The translations under genes and the position numbers were made by a program. The notes under the pieces are model-generated. The model was not told the origin of the DNA and did not search any database. It saw only the letters and a list, made by a program, of their open reading frames with translations. Of a stretch of 64,000 bases of DNA, positions 33,237-41,481 are shown piece after piece; within the stretch, counting starts at the first letter, position 1, and the number at the start of each line of letters is the position of its first letter. This DNA comes from Mucilaginibacter sp. UR6-1 (GTDB lineage Bacteria; Bacteroidota; Bacteroidia; Sphingobacteriales; Sphingobacteriaceae): positions 992,001 through 1,056,000 of the forward strand of contig NZ_JAJIWP010000002.1 in assembly GCF_020880975.1 (NCBI RefSeq), in the 5' to 3' direction.

Positions 33237-35144
33237 ATGCTAAAAACCCGGATAAAGACTTTATTCTTTATTTTGTTTTTAATGCCGTTGTGCCTGCACG
33301 TTTCCGCTCAGGTACCGCTGCTGTTGAACGACGGGGAAAACCAGCGTTTTTTTACTTTTAATGAGATAGAAGCGCTGCCCGACTCAACGGCATCGCTTAC
33401 TTTTGGCCAGGTGTTGAGCAAACAACACGCGCAACAATTCAGGCCGAGCAAATTATCCTCACCTAAAACGGTTGAACCGGGCTGGGCTTACTGGTACCGT
33501 ATCCGCATCAGCAATACAAACAATACCCGAAAAAACTGGCTGCTGGAATTTATGGATCAAACCATTGACAGCATAACGGTTTATTCGCCACGCAAGGGCG
33601 GTGGCTACAGCAAAACATCGTTTGGGGCGGCCTATCATTTTGATGAGCGGCTGTATCACCATAAAAACTTTACCCACAACATCAGCAGTGACCTGCAAGG
33701 CACGCATACCTATTACATCCGCGTTGTATCGCACCAGCCGGTAAACGTTATTGTGGTGCTGCGTTCGGTAAACTGGTTTATCCATTACGCGCTGGATGAA
33801 TACCTGTTTTTCGGTGCCTTTTATGGGATGCTCACCGTGTTCGGGCTGTATAATCTCATGATGTTTTTCGCCATAAGGCAAAAGCAATACCTGTACTATG
33901 TAATGTACAACGTAAGCATCGGTTTTTACGAAATGTGCACCGATGGTATCGCTTACCAGTATGTGTGGCCTAACTCACCGCACTGGAACCAGTATGCTTA
34001 TGGTGTGGCCCTGTATTTTGCCAGCGTATCGGGTATGTTGTTTACGCTGAGCCTGCTGCATGTAAAGGCCCGTGCCCCGCAGATGTACAAAATATTTGTT
34101 TGGGCGATAGTGCTGCGCTCGGTTTTCTTTTTAGGGTGTTTGTTTATTGATAAATGCTGGTTTAACTATAAGATCATCGAGATAGTTCCGCTTTTATTAG
34201 CCTGTTATACCGGGTTCTACGTAATGCGCAAAGGGTACTGGCCTGCGCGCTTTTTTGTGGTGGGCTATAGCTTTTTGTTTGTGGGCTTCATCATCAAACT
34301 GCTCATCGCGCTTGATGTGCCCTGGTTGCCGTTCGGGCCGGTTACCCATTACAGTTTAAGTTTTTGTTTTATTATGGAGATGCTGTTCATTTCCTTCGCG
34401 ATAGCCGAAAAAGTGCGTGCCCTTAAAAAGAAAAAGGATTATGTGCAGCGCCGCATTATCAGGCAAATGAAGCAGAACGAAGAACTGAAGGATAACATTA
34501 ACCGGCAGTTGGAGCACCAGGTGCAGGAACGCACCCGTGAACTATCCGTAAAATCAGAAGTTATTGAGCAGCAGAACGACGAGCTGAAGGCCATGAATCT
34601 GCTGCTGAAAGATCAGGCGGAGGAAATATCGCGTATAAATGTATTGCTCGAAAAGGATAACATTACGCTGCATAACGATATTGAAAAGGTAACGCACGAC
34701 AGGGTGATGTCTGCCGAGGTTGATTTTGAGGAGTTCAGCCGCATTTACCCCGACCGTGAAACCTGTTTCGGTTTTTTAGCTAAGCTGAAATGGGAGAAGG
34801 GTTACGCTTGTCGCCGTTGCGAGCATACCCATTACAGCGGCGGCCATTTACCTTACAGCAGGCGTTGCTCAAAATGTGGGTACGAGGAATCGGTTATCGC
34901 GTATACTATTCTGCAAAATACCCGCATACCTATCAATAAGGCTTTTTACATGATATTTTTAATGTACTCTACCAAGGGTAAGATATCATCACACAAACTA
35001 TCTGAAGTGCTTGACATTCGCCAGAGTACCTGCTGGGCCTACAGCTCGCGTATCAAGAAGATCATGGAAACTAAAAAGAAGGAACTCCGCAATGCCGGCC
35101 ACAAAGGCTGGAGCAAGCTGGTTATAGATGTGGGTGATGATTAA
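33237..35144 (+). CDS. 7TMR-DISM sensor fused to an IS1595-type zinc-ribbon/HTH DNA-binding domain
   Basis: 635 residues. Signal peptide to VSAQ. Residues 30-180 are a periplasmic 7TMR-DISMED2 carbohydrate-like sensor (EPGWAYWYRIRISNTNNTRK). Residues 185-390 hold seven membrane helices. A coiled coil spans 395-490. Residues 495-610 match the N-terminal part of IS1595-family transposases: F-x-x-x-YPDRETCFGFLAKLKW, zinc cysteines C525/C528 and C544/C547, then SSHKLSEVLDIRQSTCW. No DDE/DDN catalytic core follows. It sits 100 bp after the glycan locus and may be its membrane-bound regulator (inference). Confidence 0.85.
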   Translation: MLKTRIKTLFFILFLMPLCLHVSAQVPLLLNDGENQRFFTFNEIEALPDSTASLTFGQVLSKQHAQQFRPSKLSSPKTVEPGWAYWYRIRISNTNNTRKNWLLEFMDQTIDSITVYSPRKGGGYSKTSFGAAYHFDERLYHHKNFTHNISSDLQGTHTYYIRVVSHQPVNVIVVLRSVNWFIHYALDEYLFFGAFYGMLTVFGLYNLMMFFAIRQKQYLYYVMYNVSIGFYEMCTDGIAYQYVWPNSPHWNQYAYGVALYFASVSGMLFTLSLLHVKARAPQMYKIFVWAIVLRSVFFLGCLFIDKCWFNYKIIEIVPLLLACYTGFYVMRKGYWPARFFVVGYSFLFVGFIIKLLIALDVPWLPFGPVTHYSLSFCFIMEMLFISFAIAEKVRALKKKKDYVQRRIIRQMKQNEELKDNINRQLEHQVQERTRELSVKSEVIEQQNDELKAMNLLLKDQAEEISRINVLLEKDNITLHNDIEKVTHDRVMSAEVDFEEFSRIYPDRETCFGFLAKLKWEKGYACRRCEHTHYSGGHLPYSRRCSKCGYEESVIAYTILQNTRIPINKAFYMIFLMYSTKGKISSHKLSEVLDIRQSTCWAYSSRIKKIMETKKKELRNAGHKGWSKLVIDVGDD

Positions 35145-35191
35145 CTATATTTATATCTTAGCCGTTATTTAAACAATTATCACATTCAATA

Positions 35192-35404
35192 ATGGAAGGA
35201 ACAATAGCGATAGTTATTGCCATCATAGCAGTTTTCGGGTTATACAAAATAACCATAATGGTAGTTAAAACCTTAGACGAGTCGCGCACTAAATATTTTT
35301 TACTTTCAGTTTTTGGAAAAGTCTTGGTAGCATTTGTTTCGCTGACGGTGACGTATCTGTTTTTGGGATTAGTTATGACCACTATCTTCCACATAAATTG
35401 TTAG
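35192..35404 (+). CDS. small membrane protein (70 aa)
   Basis: Two predicted transmembrane helices (MEGTIAIVIAIIAVFGLYKI; VFGKVLVAFVSLTVTYLFLG) joined by a charged loop with DESRTKY. No family recognised. The strand choice is supported by the coherent helix-loop-helix design, whereas the opposing minus-strand frame of similar length has no such pattern. Confidence 0.5.
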   Translation: MEGTIAIVIAIIAVFGLYKITIMVVKTLDESRTKYFLLSVFGKVLVAFVSLTVTYLFLGLVMTTIFHINC

Positions 35405-35462
35405 TTCTTGTAGATGCAGCAATTCTTCAAAATATCAAAATTTACATACTTTTAGTTCATCG

Positions 35463-36782
35463 ATGCAACTGAAAGATAATAAACGCACCATATGGTCGTG
35501 GGCTATGTTTGATTGGGCCAATTCGGCCTATAACCTGGTGATCACCACCACCATATTCCCGGCATATTATACAGCTATCACCGCCAACAACGGCACCCAT
35601 AAGGTTGATTTTTTTGGTCATACCTTTATTAATACCGCTCTTGCCGATTATGCTTTGGCAGCCGCTTACCTTATTATCGCCCTCATGCTGCCGGTACTTA
35701 CCGCCATTGCCGACTTTCGCGGTAATAAAAAGGTGTTCATGCAGTTTTTTACGCTGATAGGGGCCATAAGCTGCGGGCTGTTGTTCTTTTTTAATAAAAA
35801 CAATATTGAGATGGGCATCATCTGCTTCGCGATGGCGGCTATTGGTTATTGCGGGGGCTTTGTGTTCTATAATTCATATCTGCCCCAAATTGCCAGTTTA
35901 GAAATGCAGGATAAGGTGAGCGCTAAAGGTTTTACCTACGGCTACATCGGCAGTGTACTGCTGCAACTTATTTGCTTCGCTTTTGTGTTGAAGCCTGATT
36001 GGTTTGGCATTACCGATGTTTCTTTACCACCACGATTATCATTTTTATTGGTAGGCGTATGGTGGATAGCCTTTGCGCAGATACCGTTTGCTATTTTGCC
36101 AAAAGGTGCGCCTAATGCGCAAAGTCACCATAAAAACATCATCAAAGGCGGCTTTGCTGAATTAGGTAAGGTTTGGAAAAAGATAGGGCAGATGCCGCTG
36201 CTCAAAAAGTTTCTACCGGCATTCTTTTTTTACTCCATGGGCGTACAAACCGTAATGCTGGTAGCAACCAGCTTCGGCGCCAAGGAGTTGGGTTTACCGC
36301 AGGAGGCATTGATTGCCATCATTCTCATTATACAATTAGTGGCCATTGGCGGGGCTATCTTAATGTCGCGCCTGGCGGTTAAGTTTGGTAACGTACGCAT
36401 ATTACTTTTTGTGGTGATGCTGTGGGTGGTGGTTTGTGTATGTGCTTACTTTATTACCACGGCAACGCAGTTTTACATATTGGCCACGCTGGTAGGTTTG
36501 GTAATGGGTGGCATACAGTCGCTTTCGCGCTCCACCTATTCAAAATATCTGCCGCAAAACATTCCGGATACGGCATCGTTCTTTAGTTTTTTTGACGTTA
36601 CCGAAAAGCTGGCCATCGTAGGCGGTTTATTCAGCTTTGGTTTTATTGAAGAGTTGAGCGGCAGTATGCGTAATTCAACACTGGCGCTATGTGTTTACTT
36701 CGCTATCGGGCTGGTGCTATTATTTGTTTTATTGTCGGCAGAGAAAAAACACAATAAAAATGCTGATTTTAGCGCCGTTTAA
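35463..36782 (+). CDS. MFS transporter, UMF1 (Atg22-like) family
   Basis: 439 residues with about 12 membrane helices. The family signature WAMFDWANSAYNLVITT is at the N-terminus, and the central GYCGGFVFYNSYLPQIA and the later GGIQSLSRSTYSKYLP are typical. Members in bacteria have no established substrate; the eukaryotic relative Atg22 exports vacuolar amino acids. It lies 14 bp before a LutA-like gene, so a shared transcript is possible. Confidence 0.88.
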   Translation: MQLKDNKRTIWSWAMFDWANSAYNLVITTTIFPAYYTAITANNGTHKVDFFGHTFINTALADYALAAAYLIIALMLPVLTAIADFRGNKKVFMQFFTLIGAISCGLLFFFNKNNIEMGIICFAMAAIGYCGGFVFYNSYLPQIASLEMQDKVSAKGFTYGYIGSVLLQLICFAFVLKPDWFGITDVSLPPRLSFLLVGVWWIAFAQIPFAILPKGAPNAQSHHKNIIKGGFAELGKVWKKIGQMPLLKKFLPAFFFYSMGVQTVMLVATSFGAKELGLPQEALIAIILIIQLVAIGGAILMSRLAVKFGNVRILLFVVMLWVVVCVCAYFITTATQFYILATLVGLVMGGIQSLSRSTYSKYLPQNIPDTASFFSFFDVTEKLAIVGGLFSFGFIEELSGSMRNSTLALCVYFAIGLVLLFVLLSAEKKHNKNADFSAV

Positions 36783-36796
36783 TTTTATTTGTGCGG

Positions 36797-37525
36797 ATGA
36801 AGGTAGAGCTATTTGTACCCTGTTTTGTTGACCAGTTATACCCCGAAACGGCTTTTAACACCGTGAAGCTGCTTGAAAAAGCGGGTTGTAACGTGGCGTT
36901 CAATCCTAACCAAACCTGCTGTGGGCAGCCCGCCTTTAACGCCGGTTTTTGGGATGAGGCCAAAGAGGTAGGCAATAAGTTTTTGAACGATTTTGAGCAG
37001 GACAGTATCATCGTTACCCCATCGGCATCATGCACCGGCATGGTGAAAAATTATTATAACGATCTGTTCACCAATACCATTGTGCACAATAAGTGCCGTA
37101 ACATACAAAGCAATATTTACGAGCTGTCGGATTTTTTGGTGAACATACTCCAGTTTGACTATTTTGGTGCCGAGCTTGATGGCCGTGCCGTTTATCATGA
37201 TAGTTGCAGCGGTTTACGCGAATGCCACATAAAGGACGAACCCCGTCAACTACTTTCAAAAGTGTTTGGGTTAGAGCTGATTGAGATGAAGGATAACGAA
37301 ACCTGCTGCGGTTTTGGCGGTACGTTCGCTGTAAAGTTTGAGGCCATTGCCAGTGCCATGGCACAGCAAAAGGTGGATAATGCGCTTGCGGCGGGTGCTG
37401 ACTACATTATCTCTACCGATGCCTCATGCCTGCTGCACCTGCAAGCTTATATTGACAAGAATAATCTGCCTATAAAAACTTACCATCTGGCTGATGTACT
37501 GGCCAACGGATGGGGGAATGTGTAG
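36797..37525 (+). CDS. (Fe-S)-binding protein, LutA/YkgE family
   Basis: 242 residues from ATG 36797 (a GTG six bases upstream is possible). Two CCG cysteine-rich motifs: NQTCCGQPAFNAG and NETCCGFGG, with TPSASCTGM and YHDSCSGLRECH between. This is the cysteine-rich domain of LutA, which with LutB and LutC oxidises L-lactate. lutB and lutC are not adjacent here, so the partner genes would have to be elsewhere or the role differs. Confidence 0.9.
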   Translation: MKVELFVPCFVDQLYPETAFNTVKLLEKAGCNVAFNPNQTCCGQPAFNAGFWDEAKEVGNKFLNDFEQDSIIVTPSASCTGMVKNYYNDLFTNTIVHNKCRNIQSNIYELSDFLVNILQFDYFGAELDGRAVYHDSCSGLRECHIKDEPRQLLSKVFGLELIEMKDNETCCGFGGTFAVKFEAIASAMAQQKVDNALAAGADYIISTDASCLLHLQAYIDKNNLPIKTYHLADVLANGWGNV

Positions 37526-37528
37526 TAA

Positions 37529-37996
37529 TTATTTATCGCTCGCGAGTATTTCAAGCAATGCATCGATCAACGGTATCTGGCCGGGGTTGATGTAAACACG
37601 CGCGTCATCAACTGTAAAAAAATCGCCCTTATCAACTTCGGGTATTATGATGGTTTTGCCTGATTTGGGCGGCCATGGTAAGGCAAAGGTATTGCTCACT
37701 ATTTTTGTAGTATCAACATCGCCCTCAACAGCCCAGGCGTTTACTATTTTGCCGCTACGCTGTTTTACCGGTGGCAGGGGTATAAACTCGCCATTAATCT
37801 TCTGGCCTGTTTCTTCCTCAAACTCGCGTTTCGCTGCCACAAGCGTATCTTCATCCGGGTCAAGTTCTCCTTTTGGGATTGACCACGCGCCTTTGTCTTT
37901 GTTTTTCCAGAACGGGCCGCCGGGGTGTACCAGGAATATCATCGGCTCATTATTCAGCATCTTATACAGTAAAATTCCGGCGCTTTGTTGTGGCAT
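37529..37996 (-). CDS. Nudix hydrolase
   Basis: 155 residues. Start ATG 37996 (MPQQSAGILLYK); a TTG two codons upstream is less likely. The Nudix box is GELDPDEDTLVAAKREFEEE, followed by TG, with the metal-binding Glu residues intact. The N-terminal SAGILLYKMLNNEPMIFLVH resembles diadenosine-polyphosphate hydrolases of the MutT type. It converges with the LutA-like gene (3 bp between stops) and is divergent from ribE. Confidence 0.9.
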   Translation of the reverse strand: MPQQSAGILLYKMLNNEPMIFLVHPGGPFWKNKDKGAWSIPKGELDPDEDTLVAAKREFEEETGQKINGEFIPLPPVKQRSGKIVNAWAVEGDVDTTKIVSNTFALPWPPKSGKTIIIPEVDKGDFFTVDDARVYINPGQIPLIDALLEILASDK

Positions 37997-38039
37997 GGTC
38001 AATATTTTGATTTGCTATTAAAACCATTGCTTTTATATT

Positions 38040-38047
38040 TAGTTTTG
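38040..38047 (+). promoter_or_regulatory. -7 promoter element, four bases before the start codon
   Basis: TAGTTTTG, then CCCC, then the ATG at 38052. Same arrangement as at 5635 and 17506. Confidence 0.55.
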
Positions 38048-38051
38048 CCCC

Positions 38052-38636
38052 ATGTTTACAGGTATTATTGAAACGCTTGGCAGGATAGTAACGCTCGAAA
38101 AGGAGCAAAGTAACCTGCATATTACCGTTGAGTCGGCTATTGCGCACGAGTTGAAGATCGATCAGTCGGTTGCGCATAATGGCGTTTGCCTTACGGTTGT
38201 TGCCGTTGCTGATGGTTTGCATACAGTAACCGCAATTGACGAAACGCTGGGTAAAACCAGCCTTGGCCACCTCAAAACCGGCGACCTGGTAAACCTGGAG
38301 CGCTGCATGCAGATGAATGCACGCCTGGACGGCCACATTGTACAAGGCCATGTAGACCAAACCGCTATCTGCACCGCTTTTACCGAGCACGATGGCAGTT
38401 GGGAATACACCTTTGAATACGATGCCGCAACAGGTAATGTAACCGTAGAAAAGGGCTCCATCTGCGTAAATGGTATCAGCTTAACGGTAGTTAATTCCAA
38501 AGCCAACAGCTTTTCGGTAGCCATTATACCTTACACTTACGAGCATACTAATTTGCAGCATGTGCGTGTCGGCTCGGTAGTAAACCTCGAGTTTGATATT
38601 ATTGGCAAATATGTTGCCCGCCTGATGCAACGTTAA
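38052..38636 (+). CDS. ribE: riboflavin synthase subunit alpha
   Basis: 194 residues. It catalyses the last step of riboflavin synthesis, the dismutation of 6,7-dimethyl-8-ribityllumazine. The start MFTGIIETLGRIV is diagnostic. Two lumazine-binding repeats: 'VAHNGVCLTVVAVADGLHTV'/ARLDGHIVQGHVDQT and ICVNGISLTVVNSKANSFSV. No FMN riboswitch is visible upstream, because the promoter element nearly touches the ATG. Its stop overlaps that of the converging TPR gene in TTAA. Confidence 0.95.
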   Translation: MFTGIIETLGRIVTLEKEQSNLHITVESAIAHELKIDQSVAHNGVCLTVVAVADGLHTVTAIDETLGKTSLGHLKTGDLVNLERCMQMNARLDGHIVQGHVDQTAICTAFTEHDGSWEYTFEYDAATGNVTVEKGSICVNGISLTVVNSKANSFSVAIIPYTYEHTNLQHVRVGSVVNLEFDIIGKYVARLMQR

Positions 38637-39778
38637 CGGCTTAATGCTTCAATGCGTGAACTGCTGTAGGCCATGTATTGCTGATGATTTTTTGGCGGTT
38701 TTGATGCCAGGTACTTTTTGTAGTACCTGATGGCTTGTTTCTTATTCTTTAGCTTGTCATCATACAAAATAGCCAGCGCGTAAAGGGTAACAGGGCGCTC
38801 GTTGTACTCCAAAGCCTTTTGGTAGGCGGCTAATGATAGCATGGTTTTGTTAAGCCTGTCGTAGCTTTCGGCTATCTCACCGTAATAAGTATCCACCGTA
38901 GGTGATATGGCTTTTTCAATGGCATCTTCCAGGTACTTTATAGCTTTGCGCTGATCTTTTAAACCTTTATAGGCCATACCAGTATAATATAACGAAGCCT
39001 CGGTCTGGGTGTCGTCAGTCAGCTTGTTGTAAGTATCGATACATAACTGATACTTTTTTTCGAGATAATAAGAGGTGCCCAACATACTGATCACCGCGCC
39101 CGACTGATCGCCTTCCTGTATTAATTTATTACATAAAGCGATGGTTTCGGCGGTTTTACCTTGCTGGTAGGTGGTTTTGGCCTTACCCAGGATCAGTGTT
39201 AAGTTGGTACTATCAGCCGCCAGGGCGGGCGATAGTACTTTCTCAGCCTGATCCAATTGTTTTATGGCAAGATAAAAAGTGCTCAGATCAAAAGCTACAT
39301 CGCCATCCAGCGGGTTTATATTATTAGCCTGCTGCATGTAATATATGGATGAACCCATATCGCCAACGTTTTTGGCCAACGTACTTAGTTGACGATACAC
39401 GTTGAAGTTGGTACTGTCTTTCTTTATTATTTTCAGGTAGTAGATGATGGCTTTTGCATTATTGCCGCGGCGGTTATTGATATTGCCCAAATTAAACAGC
39501 ACCGGTATGTTAAGTGAGTCCGTTTGGAGTATGCGGAGGTAATATTTTTCGGCTTGGGGTAGCTGCCCGCTCATTTGCGAAGTGTATGCCAGCGCAGACA
39601 GTATCTTGACATCCGCTACACTATCCCCATAGATGCCGTGCAGATAGGTAAAGGCATCGGCATAGCGCTGGTTCTGGTAATATTCAAGCAGTGCCGTGGC
39701 ATCGTGTTTTGGGGTGTTTTGTGCATAAACGGCAGCGCAAAGGCACATTGTGGTAATAAAGGTTAATATGGGTTTCAT
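38633..39778 (-). CDS. secreted TPR-repeat protein
   Basis: 381 residues from ATG 39778 (MKPILTFITTMCLCAAVYAQ); an upstream ATG at 39814 would put 12 residues before the signal peptide. The mature protein is a run of tetratricopeptide repeats from about residue 30 to 370, for example IPVLFNLGNINNRRGNNAKA and DVAFDLSTFYLAIKQLDQAE. It is probably a periplasmic scaffold. Partner unknown. The stop codon shares bases with the ribE stop. Confidence 0.85.
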   Translation of the reverse strand: MKPILTFITTMCLCAAVYAQNTPKHDATALLEYYQNQRYADAFTYLHGIYGDSVADVKILSALAYTSQMSGQLPQAEKYYLRILQTDSLNIPVLFNLGNINNRRGNNAKAIIYYLKIIKKDSTNFNVYRQLSTLAKNVGDMGSSIYYMQQANNINPLDGDVAFDLSTFYLAIKQLDQAEKVLSPALAADSTNLTLILGKAKTTYQQGKTAETIALCNKLIQEGDQSGAVISMLGTSYYLEKKYQLCIDTYNKLTDDTQTEASLYYTGMAYKGLKDQRKAIKYLEDAIEKAISPTVDTYYGEIAESYDRLNKTMLSLAAYQKALEYNERPVTLYALAILYDDKLKNKKQAIRYYKKYLASKPPKNHQQYMAYSSSRIEALSR

Positions 39779-39864
39779 ATTAACTAAGTTATTAGTTGAT
39801 ATTGATAATTCCAAATCTTGGCAGAGTTATTGTTTTATAACTGATACATCATAATTAAAATACT

Positions 39865-40155
39865 ATGGATAAGTTAAAGAAGTTCGCGCTGATGGAGAAA
39901 ATTGTCCATGAGCTTGAGGATTTAAAAAACAGCCAAACGGCTTTGATACAAAAGATCGCTAAGATTGAGGTTGATAATATTGAGCTTGGTGATAAAAGGT
40001 TAGAGAAGGACCTGCCCGACATGCACCAGCGTGTAGCTGATAACCTGGATACTATTGCAGGTATATTGGAAGATTTTGCACAACAAACTGACCAATACAG
40101 CAACAGCAACAACATTGCCGCGCTGAAAGAGCAGGAAGCAATTAATAATGTATAG
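39865..40155 (+). CDS. hypothetical coiled-coil protein (96 aa)
   Basis: A hydrophilic, all-helical protein (…EKIVHELEDLKNSQTALIQK…) with heptad spacing over most of its length and a polar Asn/Gln tail. No signal peptide or membrane segment. It has its own terminator. Family not recognised. Confidence 0.65.
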   Translation: MDKLKKFALMEKIVHELEDLKNSQTALIQKIAKIEVDNIELGDKRLEKDLPDMHQRVADNLDTIAGILEDFAQQTDQYSNSNNIAALKEQEAINNV

Positions 40156-40180
40156 ATCTGCCTGAAACGGATCTCTGAAA

Positions 40181-40219
40181 AAATATCCCCGCCCTGTAAT
40201 AAGGCGGGGATATTTTTTT
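40181..40219 (+). terminator. terminator after the coiled-coil gene
   Basis: Thirteen perfect pairs (AAATATCCCCGCC with 40203-40215) around CTGTAATAA, followed by a T-run. Confidence 0.85.
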
Positions 40220-40327
40220 GCGCGGTATTTGCAAAATAGAATACTTAATAAAACAATATGAGTAAAAAAGTATTGTGTAACTTGTTAATATACTATATTT
40301 TAGTGCCCACATCAACTAATATCACTT

Positions 40328-40882
40328 ATGAAGAAAATCACTTTGATGGCTGTTTTAGCCGTTGCTACCGTTGTTTATTCGTGCAAATCAAAATCAGACA
40401 AAGATGCTGCGGACAGCACCGCCGCTGTTGAATCAGCCGAGGCCTCAACTGAAGATCCACCATCAGTTAAAGAAGAACAACCTGCTAATGAAACCAAAAC
40501 GTATACCATTAGCTTTTCGCCGGATACGGCTATTTTAGGTAAAAGTAAGGAAGCGTTTTTAAAGGTAATTCCGGTTAGCGCTACGGATTTGAGCGATCCG
40601 GATGGTAAATCGCAGGGTATCGAGTTTAAATTTAAAATAAGCGGAACCAATAAAGAAAAAATAGGCGGTAACAGCATTGGTATTGCTACCAACAATTTCA
40701 GGCTGGTGCTTGATAATAACACCTCGATCAATGAATCAAACGGAGGTTATTTTTCGGTGCAACCTGAGTCGACGGCTGAGTCTGACGAGATCACCTACCG
40801 CATACCTGCCGGTGCCAAGCCTAAAGCCCTTAACCTGTTTTTTGACGAAACCCGTGCAAGCGTAGGGGTTACGTTAAAATAA
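40328..40882 (+). CDS. lipoprotein of unknown function (184 aa)
   Basis: Signal peptide MKKITLMAVLAVATVVYSC with lipobox VYSC. An acidic Ser/Ala/Glu linker (about 22-58) is followed by a beta-rich domain (YTISFSPDTAILGKSKEAFL…) ending ASVGVTLK. I do not recognise the domain. It has no close neighbour on its strand and appears monocistronic. Confidence 0.7.
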   Translation: MKKITLMAVLAVATVVYSCKSKSDKDAADSTAAVESAEASTEDPPSVKEEQPANETKTYTISFSPDTAILGKSKEAFLKVIPVSATDLSDPDGKSQGIEFKFKISGTNKEKIGGNSIGIATNNFRLVLDNNTSINESNGGYFSVQPESTAESDEITYRIPAGAKPKALNLFFDETRASVGVTLK

Positions 40883-40953
40883 AACCCAACCCTCCCGAGG
40901 GGACGGCTTAAAGAAGAAAGTCATCCCCTCAGGGGGAGGATTTAGGAGGGGTT
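40883..40953. repeat. palindromic intergenic repeat, CCCTCCC/GAGGGGA type
   Basis: It begins AACCCAACCCTCCCGAGGGG and ends in the complementary order with CCCCTCAGGGGGAGG…GGAGGGGTT. The arms can pair over most of their length around an A/G-rich loop. GC-rich in an AT-rich spacer. Confidence 0.65.
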
Positions 40954-41010
40954 AAGAACGTAGACAGTTTTATCGTTATAGCTCCGAATGACAGAATAAG
41001 TAAATAAACA

Positions 41011-41093
41011 CGCGTCATTGCGAGGTACGAAGCAATCCCAGGGCGACTTGTTAAAAAGTTCGTCCTAAAGTTTGTTTCGTACCTGCAATGGCG
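41011..41093. repeat. palindromic intergenic repeat, GTCATTGCGAGG type
   Basis: CGTCATTGCGAGGTACGAAG near 41013 is repeated inverted with a few changes at 41071-41093 (…CGTACCTGCAATGGCG). GTCATTGCGAGG…GAAGCAATC elements occur in many bacterial genomes between genes. It lies end to end with the preceding, unrelated repeat, with 57 bases between. Confidence 0.65.
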
Positions 41094-41111
41094 TTTTTGG
41101 TATATTCGTTT

Positions 41112-41477
41112 TTATTCAGCTACCTGCTGGCCTATCTGCAATATATAGCCGTTGTTATCGTAAATGGCAAACTCGCGCATGCCCCATTCAAAGGTTTCAA
41201 TGCTGTAGCAAATAGGGGCTTTATCTTTAACAGCCAGCCAAAAGGCTTCCACATCATCGGTATTAAAATAAAACGAGCCTGTAAAGCTTATTTTGGTGTG
41301 AGATGAATGCCCGTTGGGTTTGGCCAGCATTATGGCCACATTGTCCCTGTCAAGCGATGCCCAGCCCCAGTCATCATTCTTTTCGCTTATGATAAAGCCA
41401 AGTACATCAACATAAAAGCTAATGGTTTTATTGATGTTTTCAGTCCATAATACCGGGCGCAGGGAGGTAAGTTTCAT
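41112..41477 (-). CDS. VOC-family (glyoxalase/bleomycin-resistance-like) protein
   Basis: 121 residues forming one vicinal-oxygen-chelate domain: SLRPVLWTENINKTISFYVD, DWGWASLDRDNVAIMLAKPN and MREFAIYDNNGYILQIGQQ. The final Glu/Gln region of the metal site is partly changed. Substrate unknown. It starts 4 bp after the stop of the upstream secreted protein gene on the same strand, so they are probably cotranscribed. Confidence 0.88.
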   Translation of the reverse strand: MKLTSLRPVLWTENINKTISFYVDVLGFIISEKNDDWGWASLDRDNVAIMLAKPNGHSSHTKISFTGSFYFNTDDVEAFWLAVKDKAPICYSIETFEWGMREFAIYDNNGYILQIGQQVAE

Positions 41478-41481
41478 GAGG

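Noticed and set aside
33237..35144. IS1595-family insertion sequence
   Set aside because: The C-terminal domain resembles the transposase N-terminal part only. No DDE/DDN core, terminal inverted repeats or target duplication were seen, so it is treated as a fused domain.
35158..35394. 78-residue minus-strand frame opposite the small membrane protein
   Set aside because: It lacks hydrophobic helices with sensible topology, whereas the plus frame has two clear helices.
38000..38051. FMN riboswitch upstream of ribE
   Set aside because: Only about 50 bases separate it from the Nudix gene start, and no conserved RFN stems are present.
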